Assembly: GCA_021397845.1 (NCBI GenBank)
Contig: CM038043.1
Coordinates: forward strand, 128,012,013-128,076,012
Length of the DNA: 64,000 nt
Direction of reading: 5' to 3'
Origin: Areca catechu
Lineage: Eukaryota; Streptophyta; Magnoliopsida; Arecales; Arecaceae
In this document: in pieces, positions 10,785 to 22,300 of the stretch
Position numbering within the stretch: the first letter of the stretch is position 1
How the letters are laid out: every line of letters starts with the position of its first letter
Notes under the pieces: generated by a model
The model's database searches: none
What the model saw: the letters and a program-made list of their open reading frames with translations, nothing else
What the model was told of the DNA's origin: nothing
Made by a program: the position numbers and the translations under genes

Positions 10785-11943
10785 TTGGTTCTCAGGGTCA
10801 TAGACATCCTCTTCTGGCTCAATAGTGGGTTCTGGTTCCGCTCAGTCGGTTCTTCTATGAAAAGGGCAGGGGTGGTGCACCGACTAGCAAAGTGTCCAGG
10901 TTTATGGCACCTAAAACAGTTACCGTGGGGGTTAGGTCTTCTCTGAATTTCAACAGCCTTACCCTTGTCTTCTCTACTGTATTGGGGTCGACTTGGGCTA
11001 GGACGATGGGACCAGGTCGAGCTAGGCTGGACTGATTTGGATCAGATCGGGTTGGTCCTGGTCGACTTGGTAGGCCGGGTTGTATCCTTGGGCTGGGCTA
11101 GGTCGGTTCTGGCTCCTAAAGGTCTCAGGTCTTCTATAAGTGGGAGCTCTCTGGAATCGCTCACAGGTCCTAGCGATTTGGTAGGCTTCTTCTAAGGTTC
11201 CGGTCGACCTAAAGTAAAGTTCTCTCTGGATGTCTGGGTGAAGGCCAGCCCTAAACCTAGACAGGGTTACATCAGGTGACTCAATAACCTTACACCGCAT
11301 AACATATTCGTCGAACTTCTCGATGTACTCAGCCACACTCTTACTTCCCTGAGTCAGGGTTTGCCATTGGTCCAATAATCTCTGGGTGTAGGATTGGGTA
11401 AATACTTTCTCCTAAGCTTTTCTTTCATCTCCTTCCAGTCTGTTACAGGCAAATGACCTCTCTGCTCCATGTAGTTCTCAACACTATTCCAGAATAACCT
11501 AGCTTGCTTAACCAACCTAAGTTTGGCAAACTTAAACTTGGTTCTATCAGTCATGGAATACCAATCAAAATATTCCTCCATTGCAGACTCCCAATCTTCA
11601 TATACCCTGGGATCTAGACTCCCGTCAAAGGTGGGTGCTTCAAGTTTAATACTTCTAATGGCTCTCTCCTCAGGGTCCTCTAGATGGGCTCTTCTGGGGT
11701 GTGTATTCACAAAGGGGGTGGGGTTTCTTCCAAACTCATCCTCAAAGAAAGGGTCTTGTTGCGAGATCCTCCTAGGGTGAGGGGATGCAGGACCGGCTTC
11801 AGATTGGGGCTTAGCATTTTCTTCTAAAGGTATGAGTCTCGCCTCTACTTGGTCAAGCCTATCATCTAACCGGTGCTTAACTGAGTTATGGCTCGAGTCA
11901 GGGATTCGTTCATGGCTGCAAGCTCAACACGAAGTTGGTCCAT
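10785..11943 (-). pseudogene. Element D gag with zinc knuckle
   Basis: On the minus strand the likely start is the ATG at 11943 (MDQLRVELAAMNESLTRAIT). The capsid-like retrotransposon gag domain is at 11710-11022: APTFDGSLDPRVYEDWESAM, then YLPNPTPRDYW, and TLTQGSKSVAEYIEKFDEYV with SRFRAGLHPDIQREL. A single frameshift lies near 11360. A proline/glutamine-rich linker precedes a CCHC knuckle, NCFRCHKPGHFASRC, at about 10867-10924. Gag packages the RNA and could still be supplied in pieces, but stops near the N-terminus and the frameshift make an intact product unlikely. Confidence 0.88.
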
Positions 11944-12480
11944 GTCTTCGATAGGGGTTGGAGATGGTGGGTGAAAAAGGGCTCCTGATCTAGTGCACAT
12001 GCAAACACACAAAACGGTACTACGGTGTACTAGACCTAGGAGATCTCACCAAATGAAAAGTCAAGAAGACGAACCTGGTAGTAGTAACTTGGCACCTGGC
12101 CAGGTAAGCGTAAGGTTAGTGGAGGTTCCTCTTTGCTTGCCTAGACACCAATCTTGCAATTCGCCCGGTAAGCGAACCAACCCACTTCCCTTCGGGACCT
12201 AGTCCCTGAACCGCTTGCCTAGACACCAGCTACACAAGCACACACTTCCAAGCAATCTAGCTTGGCCCGACACTTGGGTTGACCCGACTTCGTGGGTGTC
12301 CCTAGCTCACTAGAGCAGATTAACGTCTAATTGATTTTAGTCAATGGCTAGGGTTCGAAATGCCGGGTGGTGGTTTTTGGGCTAGGGACAGGTTATGAAC
12401 TCCTGACCCTATGTTAACTTGTCGCCCTTAAGTATTTTATGAACAATGTATGCACACAAATGTCCAAGAAAATGATTTAA

Positions 12481-12542
<62 letters not shown>

Positions 12543-12869
12543 GTGTCTTTCAGATGTATGGATGCTAAACAAAATGTAAAAATCTAAACATGAACTAAAT
12601 ACATGAACTAACTAAATGAGACAAGAAAGAGATGCTTGCTGAAACTGCAGGCCTGAGATTTTCTTAGGTGATTTTTTGGCTTGTAGAATTTCTACAGGCT
12701 GAAATAAAATCTGAGAAAACAACAGAAAAATCCTCTATTGCAATAGATCCAGAAAAGAAAAACGAAACAAAACAGAGATTTCTACAAAAAGAAAAAATTA
12801 AAACAGCAGACCAATTATGAACTGGACAGAATGCAGAAACTAAATGCAAGAGCACTAGTCCTAGCCTAG
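11944..12869 (-). other. Element D 5' untranslated leader
   Basis: I find no supported gene in this stretch between PBS and gag. A (TTA)n/(ATT)n microsatellite at about 12481-12543 (about 20 units) sits in the middle. Short plus-strand open frames (for example 11993-12202) lie antisense to the leader and are not conserved in J. Confidence 0.7.
12481..12543. repeat. ATT/TTA trinucleotide microsatellite
   Basis: An almost perfect run of ATT units lies inside the leader of element D. No equivalent run is seen in J's leader (26800-27660), so it probably expanded after the two families separated. Confidence 0.95.
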
Positions 12870-12881
12870 GCTCTGATACCA
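12870..12881 (-). promoter_or_regulatory. Element D primer-binding site
   Basis: The minus strand reads TGGTATCAGAGC, complementary to the 3' end of plant initiator tRNA-Met. It lies four bases from the end of the 5' LTR (12886). This fixes the minus orientation of D. Confidence 0.93.
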
Positions 12882-12885
12882 AGAA

Positions 12886-14553
12886 TGATGGGGAAAAAAA
12901 GAGCAAGCAAGGATAATGCAAATATGATTATATTTTGTTTTCTTTTAGGGTTTTATCTTGATTCCCGAAGATGAACAAAGGGGCAAACATAGGATAAATT
13001 GTAACAACGAAACCAATGCCAGTAGGTAGAATCTCTAGAGAGTAGGGATGGAGAACAGGACCCCGAGATTGAGAAACCCCGGTAGGACTAGCTCACCAAA
13101 CAATACCTTACCTGGGAGAAATAGGCACGAACCTCCATGCTTGTCGCACCCGATGACGAGATCGCTCTCACTTGGCGGATGCGGCCTGGATGCCCGAGTA
13201 GTCGGTACCCGTGATGGTGCCAGCCTCCAGGTTACGTGATCGTGAAGGTGAAATGAACCGTCTCTGATGCCGTGGTACCTGGAAAGACCTGAAAACAAAT
13301 CCGCGACAGAATCAATGGAGAGTTGAGGAGTAGTGACGTAGAAATAGGGGTAGGGTTAGGGAAAGTTTCGAGCCCGGTGCCTGGAGGGATCTGAAGTCGA
13401 AAGGATAGCTTGGGGCCTCTCACCCCGCGATGTCCCAGAGGACGAAGGGATGTGGCCTCTCACCACGCGACGCCCTTAGGCGAAGGAATGTGGCCTCTCA
13501 CCACGCACGCCCTCAGGCGAAGGAATGTGGCCTCTCACCACGCGACGCCCTCAGGCGAAGGAATGTGGCCTCTCACCACGCGACATCCCGGAGGACGAAG
13601 GAAGCTCTCACTCAACCTAGCCTAAGAGACAAGGATTGAAGAAGAGGATGGAACACACAAGCTTTCTTTCATTAATCATCAATAATAAATCACAAGAGGG
13701 GTTTGGGTCCTTTAAATAGGCACTCAAGAGCACTTTGAAATTTAAACTACCCCATTACACTTGGCGCCCAAAATTTGGAGGAGGACTTCTTTGGCCGACC
13801 AGCTTGGATTGGCATGAATCTTGGCGTGGAGTGGGGCGTTGCACCTTGACTTCCCTTTTGGGTTGCTTGGTTTTGGTAGAAGGCGTGAATGGAGGCTTGA
13901 TGTCTTCAGCATGCCTTTCTTGCTTAACTTCTTTATGGAAGGAGGCTTGAGTGGAGGCATGCATCAAGGGATCATGCCTTTCTTGCTTAACTTCTTTATG
14001 GAAGGAGGCTTGAGTGGAGGCATGCATCAAGGGATTTGAAACTTCTTTCCACTTGGAGAATGGAGGATGCCTTTCTTGCTTGACTTCTTTATGGAAGGAG
14101 TCTTGAGTGCAGGCATGCATCAAGGGATTTGAAACTTCTTTCCATGACCGCCCATCCTAAATTGGAAGAGAGCTTGAAGAGGGGAGGGGAAGGGGGCATG
14201 GATCAAGTGAGTGGTCCCCCCTCTTGGACACCCAAAACAAACCACATGTCATCACCTCAGTGCGCCACATAAACAGATAAGGTGGGCCCTGAGCTGACTG
14301 GGCTTCCTTCCAGGTTTGGCTCCAAAAAGACACAAAATTAAGACCCAGACTTACAAAGGACTCATACTGAGTCTTAGACTGAGACTCGACTCGATACAGG
14401 ACTCAGTTTGACCTAATGGGTCAGACATAACTCAAAACAAAAAGGAATAGGTTTGAGGCTTATAGCCTTATTACAGGACTCGAAAAAACATAACCCTAAT
14501 CTGAGATCCACAAAGGGTTGAGGAGCCTCTGTCGGATCCAGGTGACCACACCA
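12886..14553 (-). repeat. Element D 5' LTR
   Basis: This is the right LTR of D, containing its promoter (not precisely locatable). It carries the same 38-bp tandem repeat as the left LTR (four copies starting near 13444, 13482, 13519, 13557; one copy shortened by a base) and the same ~63-bp repeats at about 13910-14110. It ends ACACCA at 14553, followed by the target duplicate CTTGT. Confidence 0.92.
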
Positions 14554-15897
14554 CTTGTACTTCTTATTTTCTTGCAAAAGTTCTTTATTTTGTTCAGCAA
14601 AATTTTCAGTTGTTGCAAATGATTTTCCTATTCTTTTTCTAAAAAGATAATTTTATCAGTTAACTTCTTGTTTTCTTGAAGCAAACAATCATTTTCAATC
14701 AATGACTTATCATTTGTTTTGATCAATTCCAAATTTTGTTTCTTTAGCTCTTTGTTTTTTATTTTAATTTTTTGATACTCAACAACTAAATCATCAAAAA
14801 TATCATGCAATTCTTTGAAAGTAAATTCATCTTCAAGTTCAGATTTTACGTTGTCATCATTAGCCATTAAACAAAAATTGGCAACTTCTTGCTACTCTTC
14901 ATCTGAACTTGAGTCCTCGCTCTCGCTCCAGGTGGCCATCATTGCTTTCTTTTTTAGTTTCCTTCTGCTCTTCTTGAGAAAGGGGCAATCCATCTTTAAG
15001 TGGCTGGGTTTCTTACATTCAAAACAAGTAGGTTGCTCCCTTTCTTTCTCTTTTTCTTTGCTAGGCTCTCCCTTTCGAGGCTTTTCTTGAAACTATACCT
15101 TTTCTTTCTCATGAACCTCCTAAACTTCCTTGAAATGAGAGCCATTTCATCTTCATCATCTTTCATCGGAATCATCACTTGTATCTTCTTTTGTTATGGA
15201 CTTAAATGCTATGGTCTTCTTTTTCTTGTCATTGTCTGCAATCTTTTGTTTCAATGATAACTCATATATCATTAGAGATCCTAGAAGCTACTCAAGAGGT
15301 AGTATGTTGACGTCCTTAGCTTCTTCAATCGTTATCACTTTAGGATCCCATGATGAAGGAAGTGACCTGAAAATTTTATTCACTAATTCAGTATCAGAAA
15401 TGATTTTACCCAAACATCTCATGCCATTCACAATGTTAGTAAATTGAGTATACATTTCACTAATAGATTCAGATGGTTCCATTCTAAACATTTCATATGT
15501 GTGAATGAGTATGTTAACTTTGGTAGTCTTTACTTGATGTGTACCCTCAAGGATAATTTCAAGTGTGTCCCATATTTTTTTAGCGGAGAGATAATTTGAG
15601 ATTTTATTGAACTTACTTGGGTCTAGAGTACAAAACAATAAATTCATAACCTTAGCATTAAGCTCAACTTGCTTAATGTCATTCTCATCCCATTCATCTT
15701 CCATCTTGGGAGTGAGAATGCCATTAACCAAGGTGGTAGGCTAATGAGGACCTTTAGTAATAGTCCTCCAAATGTTATAATCAATGGCTTGAATATAAAT
15801 ATGCATGTGTATTTTCAATATGTATAATTTGTGCCATTAAATAAGGGGGGATGATTTGAGGTTTGTCCCTCAACAATTCCAACTCCGATTTGGGCTG
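14554..15897 (-). pseudogene. Element A gag, main part
   Basis: On the minus strand this begins after B's insertion (frame PPLFNGTNYTY near 15850-15820). The copia-type gag core (AKVMNLLFCTLDPSKFNKIS, SAKKIWDTLEI, VKTTKVNILIHTYEMFRMEP) lies at 15288-15731. The first zinc knuckle CFECKKPSHLKMDC is at about 15020-15060. An acidic/coiled-coil segment rich in KKQNLELIKTNDKSL-type heptads (14867-14628) follows before D interrupts at 14554. The ATG lies across B at 44527 (MAA...), so B landed in codon 3. H has a closely similar gag. Several stops and frameshifts are present. Confidence 0.88.
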
Positions 15898-17399
15898 TGC
15901 TGACCCTGGAATGATTTTGATGATTATAAAATATTGGAGCATGTATTTATAACTAACCTTTTCAAGAAATTTTGTAGGAAGCATTTATCAATGAGTTAAT
16001 TTATTTCCTACTTAATTAAAGTTTATTCCAGTGCAATTGTATTAATTGATGAAGAGTATTGCATTAAAGATCTCAAAGTTATAAAGTCCTAATTTTCATT
16101 CTTATAATCTTATAAAAAGGGCTATAAATGAATAAAGATGAGTTTGAATAGGTTAGATATCTTTTGTAACTTTTTTTGAAGTATTCGGAAGACTTGTATT
16201 GGTTGGAGATTCGATTGGTTGAATTTTGAAGAAGTTCTGCTTGAGCCGACTCATGGACCAAGAGCCGACTAATGGACCAAGAGCCGACTCCTGTTCTAGC
16301 ATGGCACGGAGAGTTTCAGAGTTTCAGAAATCTGAGCCGACTCGAAGATATTGAGCCGACTCGTCCAGAAGTTCCAAATCACAGGATTCAGAAACTCAAA
16401 GATTCGAGCCATCTCAACACAAAAGAGCCTACTCGTCTAGAGTTTGATTTTCTCCTGTCTAAGATTTAGAGCTGACTCAAACATCTCGAGCCAACTCGAG
16501 TGTCGGGTTTAGACTTGTAACAACTAGTTGTAGAATTAAATTTTTGAATTCGAAGAAGGCTCCAACAGCTCTATTTCGATTCCCTAGGCACTACAATGGC
16601 TAGATCTGTTTGAAAACTATAAAAGGGAGATATTTATGATGGATTAACACAATTCTTTGAATTATTCATTGAAAATTAAAGAGCATTCAAGTGAGTTTCA
16701 AGTCTTTCACTAACCAACTTCAAGAGAGCATTCAAGAAAGGATTCAAAGCTTCACCAACTCATCTTCAATCATTGAATTCAACTTTTAAGAAAGTCAAGA
16801 AGTAGCTTTAAGAGTATTCAAGAGCATCTAAAGCAAGGCTTCAATTTGAGCTTCATCGGTAACTACTAAACAACTTGGGTTTATTGTAAAGTTGCTAGTT
16901 TCTTTTTGAAATATCTTGTATCCTCTCCAAGAGCAGCAAGGGGCTGTGTCTTGTGAGTATTGAAAGGTTATTAGGTGAGCCTATTAAAACTAAAGTTGGG
17001 TTTCTTGGTTAGCCCGAATTAAAATCAAGGGTGTTGAAAGGTTATTAGGTGAGCCTATTAAAATCTATGTTGGGTTTCTTTAATAAGCCCGGTGTAGAAA
17101 CCAAAGGGTGTTGGGTTTGGATTGTGATCCTGATAAAATAATCCGATTGTATTCTAGGAAGAATATAGTGAAAATCCCAAGTAGTGCTTGGGTAGTGGAT
17201 GTAGGAGAGAGGCTGCTCCGAACCACTTTAAATTTCTTGTGTTTGTGGTTGTTTGCTTGACTTGTTTGTGATTGTTGTCTTACTTGCTTCTGTTGCATAA
17301 TCTATTACAACACCAACGCTAAAAGATTTTAAAGTGTACATACTTGAAAGTTTTTATTATCCCAATTCATCCTCCTCTTAGGAAGCCACTTGAGCAACA
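15898..17399 (+). repeat. Element B 5' LTR
   Basis: Starts TGCTGACCCTGG (the other LTR begins TGTTGACC) and ends GAGCAACA. Between about 16250 and 16500 it has five copies of GAGCCGACT plus near-copies (GAGCCAACTC, GAGCTGACTC). Further on, a repeated phrase GGTTATTAGGTGAGCCTATT (16964, 17039) is seen, also present in the 3' LTR. No TATA box can be assigned with confidence. Confidence 0.95.
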
Positions 17400-17401
17400 A
17401 G

Positions 17402-17413
17402 TGGTATCAGAGC
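17402..17413 (+). promoter_or_regulatory. Element B primer-binding site
   Basis: A perfect TGGTATCAGAGC lies two bases after the 5' LTR and is complementary to the 3' end of initiator tRNA-Met. Confidence 0.95.
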
Positions 17414-17445
17414 AAAGTCTCTGAAATTTCTTAGAGTAAAGATTG

Positions 17446-19206
17446 ATGGCACATCCCATGAGTACCTCTTTGGCCGAAGGCCAATCCACAAATCGACCTT
17501 CACTTTTCACTGGAACTAATTACACATATTGGAAGGCTAGGATGAAGATATACATTCAAGCGGTAAACTTTCAATTATCAAAGATAATTCTAAGAGGACC
17601 TCACACACCATACGATTAGAGTTAATGATGTTGAAGTTCCCAAACCTGAAGAGGAATGGGATGAGAATGATATAAAAAAGGCTGAGTTAAATGCCAAAGC
17701 CATGAATTTACTTTATTATGCTTTGGACCCAAACGAATTTAATAGAGTTTTCACGTGAAATTCGCTAAAGAAATTTGAGATAAGTTTGAAATCACACACG
17801 AGGGCACAACACAAGTAAAGACATCTAAAATTAACCTTCTTGTACATAATTATGAGTTATTTAAAATGAAGCCAAATAAAACTATATCTGCTATGTTGTC
17901 ATGATTTACTGACATTACAAATGGTTTTAAAAGTCTTGGTAGGACCTATACTAATGCTGATTTAGTACAGAAAGTTTTGAAATCTTTGCCTGAGAAATGG
18001 GAAGCAAAGGTTACAGCTATTCAGGAGGCAAAGGATTTGAACACACTACCATTGGATGAGCTATTGGGTCATTGATCATACATGAGTTAGCCATGCAGCA
18101 AAGAACAGAAGAAGATTCAAAAAAGAAAAAGACCATTGCATTTAAAGCAACTGAAGAAGATAAAGATAAAGATTTAGATTCTCTAATGATGATGATATGG
18201 AGGATGATGAAATTGCCCTAGTAATGAGAAAGTTCAAAAGATTTATGGTCAAAAGAAGAACCAATAGATGGAGAAAGCAATTCAGAAAAGGAGACCATAC
18301 AAAGGATAGAGAAAAAGACAAGGAGAAGGACAAGGACAAAGAGCAATTTTCAATCTGTTATGAATGCAAGAAACCAGGATACATACATCCTGATTATCCA
18401 GAAGTCAAGAAAAAATTGTTTAAAAGGAAGAAAAAGAAAACAATACTTGCGGCATGGAGCGACAGTATGAATCTACATCAAATGAAGAAGAGGATACAAC
18501 GAAGATAGCTCAGATTTGTCTTATAGGTTTGGAGGCTGAGGTAACAACTTCTAACCAAATTTAGATTTTACCTATGATGAGCTTCATAATGCTCTTTGTG
18601 AATTATTGATTGAATATAAAAAAGCTGGTTTAAAAATGAAGAGTTTAAAAAATAACTATGATACATTTAAAAAAGTTAAAAATAAGTTTGTGAAAGAAAC
18701 AAAATTTTGCAAAGAGAATTAAGTATGACTTGTGAAAGACTTAAAACCATCCAATTTGAAAGGAAGAACTTCTTGAAAAGAATAAAATTTTACAAAAAGA
18801 AAATACTGATCTGCAAAAGGAAGTTCAAAAGCTAAAACCCTTAGTTGAAAAATTAATTTTAAGTTCTAATAAACTTAACTTGATTTTGAAAAATCAAAGA
18901 GATTCTAATAATAAGTTTGGAATCAGTTATAAAGGTATAAATATAAATAAATTTTTTGCATCCACTTCTTATGCTCCAAAGTTCATTGCATCAAAACAAT
19001 ATGGACCTAAGTTTACATCATATGCTCCTTATCCAAAGTCAAGAATTATTTGTTATGCATGTAATAACATAGGTCACAAAGTATTTGAGTGTCATTTATT
19101 ATACAATGGCAAAAAGAAAATCAAGAAAATTTGGGTTCCAAAAGGAACCAATCCTACTAACTTGCAAAGACCCAAGAAAGCTTGGGTACCTAAATCCACT
19201 ACTTGA
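17446..19206 (+). pseudogene. Element B gag with two zinc knuckles, degraded
   Basis: The start ATG is at 17446 (MAHPMSTSLAEGQSTNRPS), matched by element G at 50588. The copia gag core (NYTYWKARMKIYIQA) is followed by stops and a frameshift near 17610-17760. The first CCHC knuckle (CYECKKPGYIHPDYP, last Cys replaced by Tyr) is at 18356, inside a lysine-rich stretch. A long K/N-rich probable coiled coil lies at about 18560-18900. A second knuckle CYACNNIGHKVFEC is at 19051-19092, and a basic tail leads to protease. This is the structural protein of the virus-like particle. The first knuckle's lost cysteine and the stops argue against function. Confidence 0.9.
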
Positions 19207-19680
19207 TTATTTTGCAGGGATGTCTTGCAGCCATGAACTTAAAGAAAAGATGGTATCTTGATAGTGGCTGTTCAAGATACATGATGGGTGATATATATCA
19301 ATTCTTTACCCTTGAAGAAAAAGATGGTGACATGGTAACTTTTGGTGACAACCATAAAGGAAGGATAATTGGTATTGGTAAAATTAAAATTACTCCTTTC
19401 ATCTTTATTAAGAATGTACTGCTAGTAGAAAAATTAAAGCATAATCTATTAAGTATTAGTCAACTATGTGATATTGGCTTTAATATTTTCTTCAAGGCTT
19501 CAATGTGTATAGTAGTTGATCCTCTTAACTCTAGTACAAAGTTCATTGGACATAGACTTGGCAATATATATGTGGTAGATCTTAATGATCTAGTTATGTC
19601 AAGTAACATAAGTCTTGTAGTAGTGAATGATAAGAGCAAGGAATCAAGTCTACTATAGCATAGACGACTTGGACATGCTA
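19207..19680 (+). pseudogene. Element B aspartic protease and GAG-pre-integrase zinc region
   Basis: The open frame 19203-19658 reads MNLKKRWYLDSGCSRYMMGD, with the active-site D-S-G beginning at 19260. Downstream are GRIIGIGKIKITPF and KLKHNLLSISQLC. The residues of the catalytic triad are intact, unlike A (DNG) and H (DSS). A TAG at about 19657 ends the frame just before HRRLGHASMHS, the first half of the HHCC zinc-binding region of integrase. Confidence 0.9.
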
Positions 19681-20722
19681 GCATGCATTCTAATGCAAAA
19701 CTTATTTCAAAAGATTTAGTCAAAGGTTTGCCAAAGTTTAAAGTAGATTTTGATTATGTTTGTGATGCATGCCAATTAGGAAAACAAGTTATGGAGAGTT
19801 TTAAATCCAAAAATATTATTTCTACCACTGACCTTTAGAGCTACTTCACATAGATCTATTCGGACCCACTAGGACAACAAGCCTAGGTGGTATGAAGTAT
19901 GGTCTTGTGATTGTAAATGATTTTTCAAGATACACTTGGATTTTATTTATTGCATATAAAGATGAAAATTTTAAAGTATTTAAAAAATTTTATAAAAGAG
20001 TTTCAAACTTGAAAAATCTTTCTGTTATTTCTATTCGTAGTGATCATGGTATGGAATTCAAAAATCAATTTTTTGATCACTTTTGTACGAAGAACGATAT
20101 TGACCACAACTTCTCTGCTCCTAGAACACCATAGCAAAATGGTGTTGTAGAGAGAAAGAATAGGACCTTGGAAGACATGGCCCAAACAATACTTTATGAA
20201 GGCAATCTTTCAAGATACTTTTGGACAGAAGCTATAAATACCGCTTGCTATATTTTAAATAGAATTTTAGTTAGACCTGTTATAAGAAAACCCCCTATGA
20301 ATTATAGAACAATAGAAAGCCAAACATTGATTGTTTTCATATTTTTAGTTGTAAATGTTTTGTACTTAACAATGGTAAGGATAACCTTGGTATGTTTTAA
20401 TGCTAAATCTGATGAGGCTGTTTTCCTTGGTTATTCAACTAATAGTAAAGCTTATCAAGTATTCAATAAGAGAACTTTAACTATTGAAGAGTCAATTTAT
20501 GTTATTTTTAATGAGACTGACTTTGCATCTTCTAGAAAAGAAGATTGTACTGATAATGATGTAGGTACACTTGAAAATGGATTAAAGGACATGACTATCA
20601 AAGACAAGCAAGCAGGTGAACAACAAGAAGAGATGGTAAGCAAGAATCATGAAGATCTACCTAAAGAGTGGAAGTTTGTACAATCACATCCCAAAGAACT
20701 CATTATAGGAGATCCATTATAA
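19681..20722 (+). pseudogene. Element B integrase, degraded
   Basis: The HHCC region (RLGHASMHS ... CDACQLGKQ) is at about 19660-19790. The catalytic core has HIDLFGPTRTTSLGGMKYGL, SIRSDHGMEFKNQ and NGVVERKNRTLEDMA, so all three catalytic acids are present. A frameshift near 19830 and a TAG at about 20132, in place of the glutamine before QNGVVERK, interrupt it. The C-terminal half (AVFLGYSTNSKAYQVFNKRT) and an acidic linker extend to 20722. Confidence 0.92.
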
Positions 20723-21084
20723 GGTGTTAGGATTAGAGCTTCATATAGGGATGCACATAATTTAATTGCTTTTATATCTCATGTAGAACCACATACCATA
20801 GAAGAAGCTGAAACCGACCCTAATTGGATGTTAGCTATGGATGATGAGTTAAACCAATTTAGGAGGAACAATGTTTGGACACTTGTAGAGAGACCATCTG
20901 ACTACCATGTTATAGGTACTAGATGGGTATATAGAAACAAACTAGATGAACAAGGTAATGTAATTAGAAATAAGGCTAGACTGGTAGTGCAAGGTTACAA
21001 CCAAGAAGAAGGAATAGATTTTGATGAGACCTATGCACCAGTAACTAGACTAGAAGCCATTAGATTACTTTTGGCATATGCATG
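20723..21084 (+). pseudogene. Element B reverse transcriptase, first part (interrupted by C)
   Basis: An open frame from 20828 encodes MLAMDDELNQFRRNNVWTLV, GTRWVYRNKLDEQGN, ARLVVQGYNQEEGIDFDETY and APVTRLEAIRLLLAYAC, the fingers of copia RT. Element C inserted immediately after the codon for Ala-Cys in LLLAYAC; the target duplicate GCATG is at 21080-21084. The gene resumes at 39149. Confidence 0.95.
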
Positions 21085-22300
21085 TGATGTGGCGGATAGC
21101 CAATATGGAGGAACCGGCAGGCGCCACATCAAAGAAAGACGCGTGTCGAACGCCGCGTTAATTCTCCAGCCTGGACTCCGTTGTCGAGCTGAGCTGAGCT
21201 CTGTCCTTCACCAGGTCGGGCCCACAAGCTCGGGATGCTTAGACCGGAACCGCCTTCTGCCCTCCAGAGCGAGACCCTCGGAGGTTATAGCCCTGTAGTC
21301 AGAGTCGAGCTCAGCGCTCACCCGCCAACGTGGAGCCTCTCAAAGCACGCGCCCTCTGGACCGAGTCTGCCTCCTACCATCTAGAGCGAGACCCTCGGAG
21401 GTTAGAGCCCTATGGTCAGAGTCGAGCTCAATGCTCACCCACCAATATGGAGCCTCTCCGAGCGCGTGCCCTCTAGACCAGGTCCACCTTCTGCCCTCCA
21501 GAGTGAGACCCTCAGAGGTTAAAGCCCTATGGTTGGAGCCAAGCTCAGCACTCACCCACCAACGTGGAACCTCTCCGAGCGCGTGCCCTTTAGACCGTGT
21601 TCGCCTCCTGCCCTCCAGAGCGAGACCCTCGGAGGTTAGAGCCTGATGGTCAGAGTCGAGCTCAGCGCTCACCCGCCAACGTGGAGCCTCTCCGAGCGCG
21701 CGCCCTCTGGACCGGGTCTGCCTTCTGCCCTCTAGAGCGAGACCCTTGGAGGTTAGAGCCCTGTGGTCGGAATCGAGCTCAGTGCTCACCTGCAATGTGG
21801 AGCCTCTCCGAGTGCGCGCCCTCTGGACCTGATCCGCCTCTGCACTCCAGAGCAAGATCCTCAGAGGTTAGAGACCTGTGGTCAGAGTCGATCTCAGCCT
21901 CACCTGCCAACGTGGAGCCTCTCCGAGCACGCGCCCTCTGGACCGAGTCCGCCCTCTACCCTCCAGAGCGAGACCCTCGGAGGTTAGAGCCCTGTGGTCA
22001 GAGTCGAGCTTAGCGCTCACCCGCCAACATGGAGCCTCTCTGAGCGCGCGCCCTCTGGACCGGGCCCACACTCTATTCTCCTCTACCAAGATGCACCCGC
22101 AAGTTTGGAGCACCTAGGTCGGAGCGAGCCCCGCCATTCCAGCTCAGCCCAGCTCGGACGAGGTCCTCGCCAGCCTAGAATGTCGTGAGCCACCCGAGGG
22201 CTACACCGGAGCGCCTTCCATGCCGTACTGACCACCCCAGCCGCCAGTTACACCAGAATGGGAAGAAGCATGCTGATCGAGATGCCACACTCCTCACCAA
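21085..22300 (+). repeat. Element C 5' LTR, first segment
   Basis: GC-rich sequence starting TGATGTGGCGG. It is interrupted by J after CTCACCAA at 22300 and continues at 29367. The matching unbroken sequence in the 3' LTR is around 38400-38412. Long open frames on both strands here come from the internal 117-bp minisatellite and are not genes. Confidence 0.92.
21265..22070. repeat. 117-bp minisatellite inside element C 5' LTR
   Basis: About seven units, with the landmark GAGACCCTCGGAGG at 21271, 21388, 21505, 21622, 21739, ~21855 and 21970 (period 115-117 bp). Units carry CAACGTGGAGCCTCTCCGAG and CGCCCTCTGGACCG blocks. Because 117 is a multiple of three, frames stay open through several units on both strands. 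The 3' LTR has the same array at 37380-38190. Confidence 0.95.

Larger units (their letters stand above)
7503..14553 (-). mobile_element. Element D: non-autonomous chromodomain Ty3-gypsy retrotransposon inserted in A
   Basis: LTRs lie at 7503-9163 (1661 bp) and 12886-14553 (1668 bp), both running TGATGGGG...ACACCA. The target duplication CTTGT sits at 7498-7502 and 14554-14558. The PBS is at 12870-12881 on the minus strand, so transcription runs right to left. The internal region is only about 3.7 kb. It encodes gag, a zinc knuckle, protease, then the integrase C-terminus and chromodomain, with RT, RNase H and the integrase core missing. LTR mismatch is roughly 5% over the first 260 bp by eye, lower than that of its host A, as nesting requires. 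Confidence 0.95.

Noticed and set aside
17402..17413. Possible tRNA gene fragments at the several TGGTATCAGAGC sites
   Set aside because: Each is a 12-bp primer-binding site next to an LTR end; no cloverleaf can be drawn around any of them.
21340..22117. Several overlapping long open frames on both strands (also 37401-38238)
   Set aside because: They arise from a 117-bp tandem repeat whose length is a multiple of three; there is no start context, domain or codon bias.
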